From: Neobittarella massiliensis (ex Bilen et al. 2018)
GTDB lineage: Bacteria > Bacillota > Clostridia > Oscillospirales > Ruminococcaceae
Direction of reading: 5' to 3'
Assembly (NCBI RefSeq): GCF_900289145.1
Contig: NZ_OKQO01000004.1
Coordinates: 124,001-188,000, forward strand
Length of the DNA stretch: 64,000 nt
Part shown: one piece after another, positions 39,937 to 49,362 of the stretch
How the letters are laid out: each line of letters starts with the position of its first letter
Numbering within the stretch: the first letter of the stretch is position 1
Notes under the pieces: model-generated
The model's database searches: none
What the model saw: only the letters and a program-made list of their open reading frames with translations
What the model was told of the DNA's origin: nothing
Translations under genes and position numbers: made by a program

Positions 39937-40077
39937 CTATTTTGTATGGTGTCCAGCCCCAAAGACCAGAAGCAGGGCGACAGCACAGAGAAGCAGGCCG
40001 ATCCAATTTCGATCTATAATCAGCTTGATCACCGCCACAAGCAGAAGTCCGCCTGCCAGGAGCACAACGCCATTCAT
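39937..40077 (-). CDS. Small two-helix membrane protein at the end of the immunity operon
   Basis: The product has 46 residues: VVLLAGGLLLVAVIKLII, then DRNW, then IGLLLCAVALLLVFGAG and HHTK. GGGAGGA precedes the ATG, which directly follows the stop of the DUF4261 gene. The layout, two helices joined by a short charged turn, resembles small membrane immunity proteins such as Imm17. The specific family is not certain. Confidence 0.55.
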   Translation of the reverse strand: MNGVVLLAGGLLLVAVIKLIIDRNWIGLLLCAVALLLVFGAGHHTK

Positions 40078-40956
40078 TCAGCGTCCTCCCGAAGCATAGT
40101 TTCCCATGTTGATGTCCAGCACCCCTCTGGGCGGCTGGATCAGGGAGTCCTCATACTGGCACTTCCACTGGACCTCCCGGCACATCTGGCTATCCGCCAC
40201 GCCGTCTATGGTTTCCCCATCCTGAATGGGGTTATCATGCTCCAGAATATAGGACGCCACATTGTAGGCATGGTTTACCACCCAATTTGGGTTCATGTCG
40301 TGGAAGTGGTACTGGAGGTCGGGCAGGAACAGGGTGCTCATGCCCACCGTGTCGATGAGCATATCCTCAGTGCCCTCAATATTAAAGAAGCGAACATTGA
40401 CGCCAAAGCGGATGAAACGATCCGAGCCTTCAATCTGGTGAGAACGCACAGCCTCCGCCAGAAACAGTTTGCCGCAGCTCTGGAAATAGAATGCCTCACA
40501 GGTGGGGTACAGCTCCGCCAGAGCCTCCAGAAAGTCGGCGTCCAGGTTGGCCCGTTCCAGCGCCGGAAGTGCCGCAGCCAGCATATCGGTGGCTACCACC
40601 TGATATTTACACTCCCGGAAGATCCGCTCCCGGTCCTCCTGGCAGTCCCACATCTGGCTCATCAGGAAGGCATCAAAGCCTTTGCCCTTGAACTTGTCGC
40701 ATTTCATCACCATCAGCTGCACCGGGCATTTTCCGTCCTTGAACTCTGCAATATGCTCCTGTGCGGCAAAGCCAGCCATTTTCTTATCATAACAGAAGCA
40801 CTCTGTTGATCCGATGTGCTTCTCCATTACGGCAGTCATTTTTTCTTTATCCGGCATTTCTACCGGCTCTTTGAACAGCATCTGAATGAGATAGGGGCCA
40901 CCGGGCTGGGGGCCTTTTTTGTCGTCCAGATTTTGCTGGAAAGCTTTATTGCTCAT
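40078..40956 (-). CDS. DUF4261-type immunity-family protein
   Basis: The product has 292 residues. The C-terminal half carries the DUF4261 signature: DMLIDTVGMSTLFLPDLQYH, VNHAYNVASYILEHDNPIQD, then WKCQYEDSLIQPPRGVLDIN. A related but distinct DUF4261 module is also inside the giant protein (residues 1152-1400). The family is found in bacterial polyimmunity loci. The gene is tightly spaced with its neighbours (12 bases after the next gene upstream). Confidence 0.75.
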   Translation of the reverse strand: MSNKAFQQNLDDKKGPQPGGPYLIQMLFKEPVEMPDKEKMTAVMEKHIGSTECFCYDKKMAGFAAQEHIAEFKDGKCPVQLMVMKCDKFKGKGFDAFLMSQMWDCQEDRERIFRECKYQVVATDMLAAALPALERANLDADFLEALAELYPTCEAFYFQSCGKLFLAEAVRSHQIEGSDRFIRFGVNVRFFNIEGTEDMLIDTVGMSTLFLPDLQYHFHDMNPNWVVNHAYNVASYILEHDNPIQDGETIDGVADSQMCREVQWKCQYEDSLIQPPRGVLDINMGNYASGGR

Positions 40957-40968
40957 TTGGTTTCCTCC

Positions 40969-41748
40969 TTAATAATCAAGCAGGATAGGCACCTGCTGTT
41001 CCTCGGCAAACCGCATGGCCCGCCAGAACATGGAGAAGGCGAACTTGGCCAGGGATTGGGTGTCATACTGGGTGTGTTCCGGGATGTCTGCCTTGCTGTA
41101 CTGTCCATCTGAGTCTACGGTTCCGTCTACCGGGTATCCCTCCGTGTCTGCCCAGCCAAGGATGGTGTCCTCATCGGCCTGCCATGCCAGCTGGTTCAGC
41201 TTTTCCAGCTCCTTCCGCAGTCCGCCCAAGGTGGCGATCATCGTCTGATCATCGGTGGGCAGAGGGCCTTGGAATAGAAAGCTGTCGGTGAGGGGAAGCC
41301 ACCAAGTCGCGCCCCGAAGCAGGGACCACACCCGCTCCTCGTCCGATGCAAGGCGGGCAATCAGGGGATGCTCCCCGAAGTCCCAGTCCTTCTCCACGGT
41401 GAGAGGCACCGGTTCCTCGTATGTATGACAGGCAGCCACCAGCAGCATAGCGCCAAAGGCATCCCAATCCGGCTTATCGGTGTAATAGGGCCGCTCGTTG
41501 TCCTCCGGCCATGGAGTGTAGTGCGGCTGGTTCGGCTGGGAAATGGCGGCTAAGATCTGATCCCGCCAGTCCTCCACTGCCGCCTGGATCTCAGCCGGGG
41601 ACAGCTCCTCCTCGTTGTCGGCGGGTTCTCCATCCGGGGGGATCCGGTTAAAGGTGTATCCGTTTTCCTCCGCCCACTGCTGAACAACAGTTTTCCAGTT
41701 GTGAGAATAGTACCGGGTCAATGTTCCGGCGTAGATGTCAAGTCCCAT
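40969..41748 (-). CDS. Immunity-island protein, MGLDIYAG family, unassigned
   Basis: The product has 259 residues, starting MGLDIYAGTLTRYYSHNWKT. It is acidic and rich in Trp and aromatic residues, a trait of many toxin-immunity proteins. Strings such as WSLLRGATWWLPLTDSFLFQ look like a conserved core. I do not recognise a named domain. It lies between the CbrC-like and DUF4261 genes of the operon, with AGGAGG before the ATG. Confidence 0.6.
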   Translation of the reverse strand: MGLDIYAGTLTRYYSHNWKTVVQQWAEENGYTFNRIPPDGEPADNEEELSPAEIQAAVEDWRDQILAAISQPNQPHYTPWPEDNERPYYTDKPDWDAFGAMLLVAACHTYEEPVPLTVEKDWDFGEHPLIARLASDEERVWSLLRGATWWLPLTDSFLFQGPLPTDDQTMIATLGGLRKELEKLNQLAWQADEDTILGWADTEGYPVDGTVDSDGQYSKADIPEHTQYDTQSLAKFAFSMFWRAMRFAEEQQVPILLDY

Positions 41749-41763
41749 AGTATTGCCTCCTTT

Positions 41764-42633
41764 TCAATCAAAATCCATCCAGACCAGGTGCTTTCCGCAG
41801 TGGAGGCACCGGAACAGATAGCATTGCAGATGCCCGCCATTGACAGATTCCCGGATCATTTCCTTCTGTTCCTCGTCCCACATGGGATCGTCCAGCACTT
41901 CCTCCAGCACACCCAGTGCCCGCAGCTCTCTGGCCCCCACATAGCCCAAATAGGCGCAGTAGTCGCCGCAGTGGGCACGCCAGTATTCCTGCTGCCAGCC
42001 ACAGTAGCCAGGAGTGCGGTGGATGAGCTCGTCCAGCTTTTCAGGATCGTCTACGCCATCGTCCACAGAGAAATCGTCCTGAAAGCTGCCGTCATATTTC
42101 CGGGCCGCCTCGCCGCTGGCGATGCACTCTGGGCACAGATATGCAATATCCTCCACGGAAAAGAACGGATTTGTATAGAAAATATGGGTCATCTTGCCGC
42201 AGCAGTCGCAGACAACACCCTCTTTGGACTCCTCAAAGGCGCCGGTTTCCAGCGGGTTCGGGTGATACCGGAAGGTGGGCAGGCCCAGCTGGGCCTGCCG
42301 CTCCCTCTCTTTCTGCTTTTCATCTGGTGTTTTGGGCTTGGGGATGGCGTATTGATTGCCCCAGTTCTCCGCGTAGTCCTTCAATGTGCCCAGCCGCTTG
42401 AGAGTCTTTTTATTGGAGCGATCTCCGATTTGGCAAAGCAGCTCGTAGGCGTCCTTTTTGAAGTCCAGGAGGTCATACACATCCACCAGCACTTCCTTGG
42501 CCTGCCGGTCCTCGCTCTGCTCCAGTTCCTCCTTAAAGGCATAGAGGGCACGGACACTGTCTGGATTTCCTTCTGTCTCCCGAAACTGCTTTTGTAGTTC
42601 AATATATTGCTTTAGGTATTTGTTCATGGTCAC
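41764..42633 (-). CDS. CbrC-family (UPF0167) protein
   Basis: The product has 289 residues. The C-terminal 190 residues match CbrC/UPF0167: LGLPTFRYHPNPLETGAFEE, VCDCCGKMTHIFYTNPFFSV, YLCPECIASGEAARKY and GYCGWQQEYWRAHCGDYCAY. CbrC of E. coli is linked to colicin E2 tolerance, and the family is frequent in polyimmunity loci. The N-terminal 100 residues are helical and TPR-like. It starts 9 bases after the giant gene. Confidence 0.8.
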   Translation of the reverse strand: MTMNKYLKQYIELQKQFRETEGNPDSVRALYAFKEELEQSEDRQAKEVLVDVYDLLDFKKDAYELLCQIGDRSNKKTLKRLGTLKDYAENWGNQYAIPKPKTPDEKQKERERQAQLGLPTFRYHPNPLETGAFEESKEGVVCDCCGKMTHIFYTNPFFSVEDIAYLCPECIASGEAARKYDGSFQDDFSVDDGVDDPEKLDELIHRTPGYCGWQQEYWRAHCGDYCAYLGYVGARELRALGVLEEVLDDPMWDEEQKEMIRESVNGGHLQCYLFRCLHCGKHLVWMDFD

Positions 42634-42642
42634 AACCTCCCA

Positions 42643-45600
42643 TCAATCCCACCAGAAGTACCAGACAGTGGACTGCCACAGAACATCTGCTAAATTGCCC
42701 ACCGTCGGGTCATCTTGCTCCTGATCCACAATGTCTGGGCAGAACCCATACTGCTCCGCGGCCAATTCCATGGCCTTCTCCTTGGAAACGGGGACCGGGA
42801 GCAGGAACTCCAGCTCGTCATGGGTCATAGCGGCAGGGACCGCTCCATGCTGTTCAAACCAGTATTTCGCCACCGCCATCAGCTCCGGCGTGTCGGGACA
42901 CTCGTTCCAGTTTCCAAAGGGCAGGTAGGCGAAGATCTCCCAGGGGTTCTTGACCGGAATTTTGGCCAGAATGAGCGGATAGGTCATGTGGCTATCCGAA
43001 TCCCAATAGCAGGAGAAGCGGTCATTGTCATAGCCGCCCTCCATCTCGCCCAGGACTTCCTCCTCCCAGTCCATGTCATCGTCCTCGGCTTCTTCCTTGC
43101 GCTGGCCGGTCAATTCCTCCAGAACCGCCTTTCCGTCCTTGACGGGAGCGGAGAGCATCTTCTTTCGATACTCCATTACCGTTTTGAGGTCAAATTCATA
43201 AAAGTCCGCATCGTTCTCCGGGTCGGCGTTCATCACCAGACACTCCAACAGCGTTTCATCATCCGCCTTGATGAGCACGGGAACAAAGCCCTCCCGTACC
43301 CCCAGCCGCTGGGCGTAGCTGTATGCCGACATGATGGGGTCATCATCTGCCATGGATGGGAAATAGGTACACTCGCAGTCCAGATACTCCATGATGGCCT
43401 GAGCAACCTCGGAAGGCTCCAGCGTATCCTCGTCGAAGTCCTGTCCCTGCCAGTTTTCAAAGCGTTCCTCAATCACTTGAGCCATGGTCTGATAGTATTT
43501 CTCATCAAATGGGATGAATAAGTATGCCTCCTGTTGAAATTCATTGGAGTGGTATCGGGACGGACCAAAATATTTCAGGGCATAGTCATCAATGTCGGCA
43601 GGATAGTAGGGGCTGTCGCCCTCTCCGTAGTAATAGCCTGCAAAGGCACGGCCTTGCTGATTGAACAGCACAAAGAACAGACAGCCGTCCAGCTCATCCC
43701 GGATAAACTCCCGCAGATCCACGCTGGCAGGGTCGGCTTTGACCTGTTTGGCCACTTCGCTGTATTCTTTCAGGAAGTCCTCGCCCATCAGGTCGTGCTC
43801 CATGCACCAGCGCAAGTAGATGGCCATGTGGTTATAAGCATTGATGGGGTCAATAGGCAGTTCCTTCTCCTCAATGCTCTCAAGGTGATAGGAAGCGTCG
43901 TCCATCTCACCGTCAAAATTATCATTGGAAAGGGTGCCACGGGTGATCGCATTCTGGCGAGTGGGGTTTACAACAAAACTGATCCCCCTCATCTTGTTCA
44001 GCAGAGCGTCTACATCATGTTCCAGTTTATAGTCCAACTCGTCCTCATAAAGCGGAATGACCTGATAGAAGTTGACCTCCTCGCCGCCCGGCAGGGTGCA
44101 GACCTCGCCGCCCTCCTCTGTACTTTGGGGGCCGGTGAGAATGGCGGCACACAGCTTCGTATTTTCCGCAAAGTTCTCCTTGTTATCCATGGTATGTCCA
44201 AAGCCCAGCCAGGTATCGCTGGCAATGGGAAGGCGGGCCAAGGATTTCAGCAGGCGGATGGGCCAGTACCACTTTTCGTCTTTCATGGACTCCTGATCCA
44301 GCTTCCAGTCCGCAGGCAGGGCAATGGCCAGCTCCGCCCGCTCCAGCTTATATTCCGCCAGTTCCTCCGGCACATTCATCCGGTGAGCGCCCATGCCCAT
44401 GGTGACCAGGGTGCAGTAGTCCCGCTCCTCAGAGGGCGGCACCACGCAGATGTCCACATGGATGTCGGGAGAAACCAGCTCATGGAACACATTCTCGAAC
44501 TTGCCGAAATACTGCTCAATGTGCTCCTCGACGGCTTCCATCTCCTCCTCGGTGTAGACTTCGGGATTACTGAATTCTTCCTCATCCTGCGTGTCATCAT
44601 TGTCTGAGTGGTCGCAGCTGTCATCCTCCGGATCTCCCTTTATAGGCTCGTAACCGATCTTCAGGGTCATCTGTTCTTCTGGCAGAGAGATGCCGGGGCT
44701 GCGGGTGATGGTGTGCTTATCGTCCGCAGAAAAACCGATGGTCTCGCCGTCTTGCAGCGTCACATCACACGCCAGCACATAGGAGGCAAGGCTGGCCAAA
44801 AAGTCCCGCAGTTCCTCCGGCTCAGCGTCGGTGTTCAACACCTCCATTTCCTCCTTGCCAAACACATCCATGCCGTAGGTGTAGCCGTTTAGGCCCCCCT
44901 CGCTCCGGTACAGGCCGAACCAAACCCAGTTGAAGATGGGCAGTTCGTCCTCTTTGAGCATATCGGCAAGGCCCTCATAGAAACGAGGCTCAAATACCAC
45001 GCCGCTGGTGTAGACACCGGTGGCGTATTTCTGCTTGCAGCACACTGCCATCGCCTTGGTGAACAGCTTACCTCGTTCCAGCAGTTTTTCCTCCTCGCCC
45101 AACACAGCCACCATGATATGGGCCTTGTGCGCTTTGGCCACTTCTACGGCCTCTGGCCACATATAGTTGTTTTCGGCGTTGATCTCTGCTTCATTGTCCG
45201 GGATGTGACCGTGGAATAGTGTCACAATCAGCATCATATTGCCGACCCGCATTACCACAGCGTCATTGCTGTTCTCAACATCTTCGTCGCCCTCATCCGG
45301 CTCCTCATCTACGATACCCCATTCTTCCCGCAGATCTCGAATCAACTGCTCCTTGTCCCACTCTGCTTTGGAGAGGAGCACAGATCCGGCAAAGGAACCC
45401 TTATGGTCGGTTTCCTCCTCGTCGGCGTCATCCTCAAGACCCCCTGCATCTTCATCCGGATCATAGAGGGATTCATGCTCCAGTCTGCGGATAAATTCCT
45501 CAAAGCTATCTGCCAGATGGGTAATTTTATAGTCATTTTCCTGATCCACATGGACTACCGCAGGCTCTCCCTGGGAACCGCAAGCCCGGTAGTCCAGGAA

Positions 45601-48600
45601 AATCATATCGTGTCCGGCGCTTGGACAGTCGCAGATGGCCACACCGATGGCAGGATACTCCCACTCATCGATCATAAACTGGCTGCCCAGCTCTCCACAG
45701 AGGGAGCAGCTCTTTTCTCGTCCGATGCCGAAAATGCCGGTGATGGCCACATGGTCATCTGCCCAGCAGGTAGGTTCATCGCAGGGATAGCAGGTGTTCA
45801 CCGGAATGCCGCCGTTGTGCTGCTTCATCAGCCAGATGTAGGCGGCGGGCAGCTTGTAGCCCAGTTCCTCCTCCACGCTGGCAATCAGCTCATCGGAAGG
45901 CGGCTCACTGACATATTCTTTCAGTGCATACCAATTATCATCCCAGAAGTTGGTGAGGTCGAAGCCCTCAAATGGGGTATCACCGGGCACGAATTTGGCC
46001 TTCTTCTTCCGGCTGCGCTGGTGTTTCCGGATCTCCGCCTTACACTCCCGAATCACCGCCGGAGCATTTTCATCCTCCGGGTCCAACTCTGCCCACCGCT
46101 GGGCGTAGGGAATGGCCTTTTCCTCCTGGCCGTAGAGATACTGATAGCCATAGGCCATCCGCATATTCCACTCCGCCTTGTCCTGGCCTTCCTCCCGGAC
46201 GGACTCCAGCACCTCAATGGCCCTCAGAAGGGCTTTGTCTCCCTTGGATTTCAAAGTACCTTCGTCATGGTCCCCGATGATGGCGTAGTTCTCCAGTGCA
46301 CGGGCCAGGGCGTAGGCGGTGCGGTAGTTCCTCCAGTTCTCCGGGATGGCATTCAGTGCCTGGATACAGCGGGTGTACTCGTCTTCGGCGTTCCACTGCT
46401 CCAGCTGAGCGAAGAATGCTTCGGCGTTCTGTTGGGTATAAGGAATATAGTCCATGCCCGTCAGCGTTTCGTCCAACTCGTCATCCTGATTCTTAGTTTC
46501 TGGCCCATCATCTTGTTGCTTTAGGGGTACAGAACCTGCTTCACGGCGGAAGGTGTGGAAGATGGCCCAGGGGATGTCCGTGCCTTCAAAGAACTCTTTC
46601 GCCATGTTCAGCGCCTCTCGGATGTCCCAGGCGATGAAGTCCACATAGCCGCAGTAGAGGCCGGTTGCCCCGCCGGTGAGAGTGAGCACTTCCGAACCAT
46701 CCCCGCCGGTGAGCACTTCCTCCAGTTTGTCCCGGAAGTCGAAAATTTTCTGACTGCCTTCCTCCTCCCGCAGGGTATCCAGGGGATAGCAGAAGAAGCC
46801 CGCCACCGCGCCGTCGGCATGGAGATCGTCCATAAAATCATTGTCGGCATTCAGATAGCCGTTGATGAGCGGCACACAGCAGGTGGAACCGGCCATTACA
46901 TCCAGCCGCCAATCGGCGTCCGGGTCCTGTTTGGGTTCCATTTTGTAACCAAGGTAGCTCTCCAGATAGGCTTCCGGGTCGGTGGAGAGCTCCAGGCCCT
47001 GCTCCCGCAGTTTGTCGGGCAGCTGGGACAGGAGGAAGGACGGCTCTGCCTTGGGTTCCTCCAGCACATCAAAGCTGTCTATGTATCTCATGTGGGGGAT
47101 CTCACCCAGCACCTGATCGGTGAGGGTGGTGAGCATCCACCAGGCCCGGCCTTCTTCCTCCCGGAGCATAGGCAGCAGCTTTTCGCAGTAAGCGGAGATG
47201 GCGAAGCTGTTTTCACCCTGCTCCTCCAGCCAGATCTGCACATCCTCCCCGGAGATATCCCAGCCGTCCTCGGTGCGCAGGCCGATGTTCTGGAGGGGCT
47301 GACGGCCCACCAGGATGTTCCAGTGCTCCAGCACCTCCTTGGGGGCGTGCTTCTGGAAGTAGACCAGCTCAAACAGCTTGACCTTGTCGCCCTCCGGGGT
47401 GAGGATCAGCTCATGCTTTTTGCCGTTGAAGCCCATCTCGAAGGAGATTTCGTCAAACGCCTGGTTCAAAGCCCCTTCCATTGGGGCCACGAGTTCTGCG
47501 CCGCGGGTGTAATCTTTGTCCTCATCCATCATCTGGCGCAATTCTGCTTCCATCTCGGCAAAGGTTTCCCACCAGTTCTCTGTCCGCTCCCGGAAGCACT
47601 CCCAGAACTGCGGCAGAGAAATACCCTGCTTGCACCGTTCGATAAACTCTTTGGTGTCATCGTCACCAGGGCGGACTTCCAATGCCTTTTCAAAATATCG
47701 CAGAGCCCGGCCCTCCTGATCCAGATAAAAGTAAGAGTAACCCATGCGGAAGTTCCAGTAATAGTCGTCCTCGAAGTATTCCTCATGGGGCTTTAGCAGA
47801 GCGAGGGCCTTTTTGAGCATTTCTTTGCAAGTTGGCTTATGTGGGTCTGCCAGATTGTTATAGGCGCGGGCCAACTCGCTGTCCATCTCAGGGGTACGCT
47901 CCTCGGCGGGGATGGCCTCCAGCGCATCAATAATTTTATGTTGTTTGCTCTCCTCATGCCACTTCTGGCACTGCTTCAAAATGTCCATATCAGGGTCCTC
48001 CTCGTCCTCATCCGGCTTCCAGTCTTTGATCTTCTGGAACACGCCATTTTCATCCCGCTCAAAGGCGCAGGGAGCGGGGGTGTTCAGCAAAGGGATGATG
48101 TCGGGATCGTCATTGCAGATCGTGTTCAGCTTGTAGATCCCGGCGTTGTTAGGGTCGTCCATGTACTCGTCGCTCTCATCACCGGCGGTAAAGCGCCAGC
48201 CGCTGTCCCAGCCGCCGTCCGGCTCCTCCCGGTAGCAGTAGCCAATCTTGCGGCCCTCTACTGTGATGCGGTTGGTGGCGATGCAGCCATCGGCGCCCTC
48301 CCAGTCAGGGAGCAGAGATTTCACATCCTCCGCTTTCACATGGTAGTCCCGGTTGCGGCCAGCGGCCTCGTACAGTTCCTTCCGCAGCGCCTCCACATCC
48401 CGAGCCATCTCCTGGATCTCCTCGTTGTCCATCATCTCACTGAGGTCATATTCCAGCGGATTCTGGGCAAAATCCGCCAGTGCCTTGTTCATGGCGTCAT
48501 GCTCCTCTGGCGTGACGGTGATGCGGATGCGGCGGGCAGGGGTGTTGTACTCGTCCAGATCCTGAAGGTTCACACTGCCACTGACGCTGCACTCCAGCAG

Positions 48601-48846
48601 GATGGCGGCCAGATCAGTGACCACATCAATGGCGAAGTGGAAGTCCATCTCCACGCCATCGGAGTGTGTAAACTCCAGATACTCCACGGTCTGGCGGAAG
48701 TCCCAGTTCTGCTTGTCCAGCCCGATCTTGGCGAAGATCTCGCTGAGGGGGATCTCCTCCTTCTTCTGATCTACCAAAAAGGCCACAAGGTTCAGGCTGT
48801 CGTCCGAGCCTCCGATAAAGTTACCCCAGTATTTTTTGATATACAT
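42643..48846 (-). CDS. Giant poly-immunity protein, 2067 residues
   Basis: One uninterrupted frame strings together immunity-type modules joined by acidic linkers. In order: N-terminal beta-rich domain (1-165); DUF2185/Imm33 (167-265; DGCIATNRITVEGRKIGYCY, GWRFTAGDESDEYMDD); TPR (300-405); an unassigned region (405-770); second TPR (805-940); SUKH/SMI1-KNR4 (955-1130; ELIASVEEELGYKLPAAYIW); DUF4261 (1152-1400; NNYMWPEAVEVAKAHKAHIM); SUFU (1430-1625; DIHVDICVVPPSEERDYCTL); another unassigned module (1650-1800; AYNHMAIYLRWCMEHDLMGE); DUF4253 (1905-2067; EIFAYLPFGNWNECPDTPEL, STVWYFWWD). AGGAGG lies 8 bases before the ATG. There is no signal peptide, so it is probably cytoplasmic. It likely neutralises several unrelated toxins. 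Confidence 0.85.
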   Translation of the reverse strand: MYIKKYWGNFIGGSDDSLNLVAFLVDQKKEEIPLSEIFAKIGLDKQNWDFRQTVEYLEFTHSDGVEMDFHFAIDVVTDLAAILLECSVSGSVNLQDLDEYNTPARRIRITVTPEEHDAMNKALADFAQNPLEYDLSEMMDNEEIQEMARDVEALRKELYEAAGRNRDYHVKAEDVKSLLPDWEGADGCIATNRITVEGRKIGYCYREEPDGGWDSGWRFTAGDESDEYMDDPNNAGIYKLNTICNDDPDIIPLLNTPAPCAFERDENGVFQKIKDWKPDEDEEDPDMDILKQCQKWHEESKQHKIIDALEAIPAEERTPEMDSELARAYNNLADPHKPTCKEMLKKALALLKPHEEYFEDDYYWNFRMGYSYFYLDQEGRALRYFEKALEVRPGDDDTKEFIERCKQGISLPQFWECFRERTENWWETFAEMEAELRQMMDEDKDYTRGAELVAPMEGALNQAFDEISFEMGFNGKKHELILTPEGDKVKLFELVYFQKHAPKEVLEHWNILVGRQPLQNIGLRTEDGWDISGEDVQIWLEEQGENSFAISAYCEKLLPMLREEEGRAWWMLTTLTDQVLGEIPHMRYIDSFDVLEEPKAEPSFLLSQLPDKLREQGLELSTDPEAYLESYLGYKMEPKQDPDADWRLDVMAGSTCCVPLINGYLNADNDFMDDLHADGAVAGFFCYPLDTLREEEGSQKIFDFRDKLEEVLTGGDGSEVLTLTGGATGLYCGYVDFIAWDIREALNMAKEFFEGTDIPWAIFHTFRREAGSVPLKQQDDGPETKNQDDELDETLTGMDYIPYTQQNAEAFFAQLEQWNAEDEYTRCIQALNAIPENWRNYRTAYALARALENYAIIGDHDEGTLKSKGDKALLRAIEVLESVREEGQDKAEWNMRMAYGYQYLYGQEEKAIPYAQRWAELDPEDENAPAVIRECKAEIRKHQRSRKKKAKFVPGDTPFEGFDLTNFWDDNWYALKEYVSEPPSDELIASVEEELGYKLPAAYIWLMKQHNGGIPVNTCYPCDEPTCWADDHVAITGIFGIGREKSCSLCGELGSQFMIDEWEYPAIGVAICDCPSAGHDMIFLDYRACGSQGEPAVVHVDQENDYKITHLADSFEEFIRRLEHESLYDPDEDAGGLEDDADEEETDHKGSFAGSVLLSKAEWDKEQLIRDLREEWGIVDEEPDEGDEDVENSNDAVVMRVGNMMLIVTLFHGHIPDNEAEINAENNYMWPEAVEVAKAHKAHIMVAVLGEEEKLLERGKLFTKAMAVCCKQKYATGVYTSGVVFEPRFYEGLADMLKEDELPIFNWVWFGLYRSEGGLNGYTYGMDVFGKEEMEVLNTDAEPEELRDFLASLASYVLACDVTLQDGETIGFSADDKHTITRSPGISLPEEQMTLKIGYEPIKGDPEDDSCDHSDNDDTQDEEEFSNPEVYTEEEMEAVEEHIEQYFGKFENVFHELVSPDIHVDICVVPPSEERDYCTLVTMGMGAHRMNVPEELAEYKLERAELAIALPADWKLDQESMKDEKWYWPIRLLKSLARLPIASDTWLGFGHTMDNKENFAENTKLCAAILTGPQSTEEGGEVCTLPGGEEVNFYQVIPLYEDELDYKLEHDVDALLNKMRGISFVVNPTRQNAITRGTLSNDNFDGEMDDASYHLESIEEKELPIDPINAYNHMAIYLRWCMEHDLMGEDFLKEYSEVAKQVKADPASVDLREFIRDELDGCLFFVLFNQQGRAFAGYYYGEGDSPYYPADIDDYALKYFGPSRYHSNEFQQEAYLFIPFDEKYYQTMAQVIEERFENWQGQDFDEDTLEPSEVAQAIMEYLDCECTYFPSMADDDPIMSAYSYAQRLGVREGFVPVLIKADDETLLECLVMNADPENDADFYEFDLKTVMEYRKKMLSAPVKDGKAVLEELTGQRKEEAEDDDMDWEEEVLGEMEGGYDNDRFSCYWDSDSHMTYPLILAKIPVKNPWEIFAYLPFGNWNECPDTPELMAVAKYWFEQHGAVPAAMTHDELEFLLPVPVSKEKAMELAAEQYGFCPDIVDQEQDDPTVGNLADVLWQSTVWYFWWD

Positions 48847-48849
48847 TTG

Positions 48850-49320
48850 TTACGCCTCCTGTTCCGAAATTAGTCGCTTGATGAGCCAGTCCAAATGCTC
48901 TGGCCACGCAGGAGCGATCTCACCGCTGTCCTCGTTCTTCCAAAGATCCACAATCTCACGGATGCCGTCCTCGTCCGGCACCTCGTTTTTGATGTCGGTG
49001 AGTTGCCGCAGCAGGAAAGCAAGGGCTTCTTTGGATGCTGTGAAACCGGTGACTTTATCCCATATAGCTTCTTCATGATCGTAGTCCAGCTTGCCATTAT
49101 CCTTCCATTGGAAATACAGCTCCGCCAGAGCCATCGCAGTATTGTCAAAGAGGAAGTCGATTTGTGAGAAGTCAGCTCCCAGCATGACTTCCTCTTTCAT
49201 CAGTTCGATCATCTCGCCCAGATCCATTACCGGATGCTCCGGTACATATTCATTTTTGAGGATGTCCAGTACATCCAGTCCTTCGTCACGCTCTAATGCT
49301 TTTATGCCCCATGCTCCCAT
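48850..49320 (-). CDS. DUF4259 immunity-family protein
   Basis: The product has 156 residues beginning MGAWGIKALERDEGLDVLDI, the hallmark N-terminus of DUF4259. The body is helical and acidic and ends SEQEA. DUF4259 proteins are small, intracellular and recurrent in toxin-immunity clusters. The stop codon lies 3 bases before the start of the giant protein gene, so translation is probably coupled. Confidence 0.82.
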   Translation of the reverse strand: MGAWGIKALERDEGLDVLDILKNEYVPEHPVMDLGEMIELMKEEVMLGADFSQIDFLFDNTAMALAELYFQWKDNGKLDYDHEEAIWDKVTGFTASKEALAFLLRQLTDIKNEVPDEDGIREIVDLWKNEDSGEIAPAWPEHLDWLIKRLISEQEA

Positions 49321-49362
49321 GTCGGCACCTCTCTTTCTTTATTTTGTATCAAGCTTCTATTG

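Noticed and set aside
43534-46524. Several rightward frames of 270-410 codons opposite the giant protein
   Set aside because: They are low-complexity antisense shadows of acidic, GC-biased codons; domain matches all lie on the minus strand.
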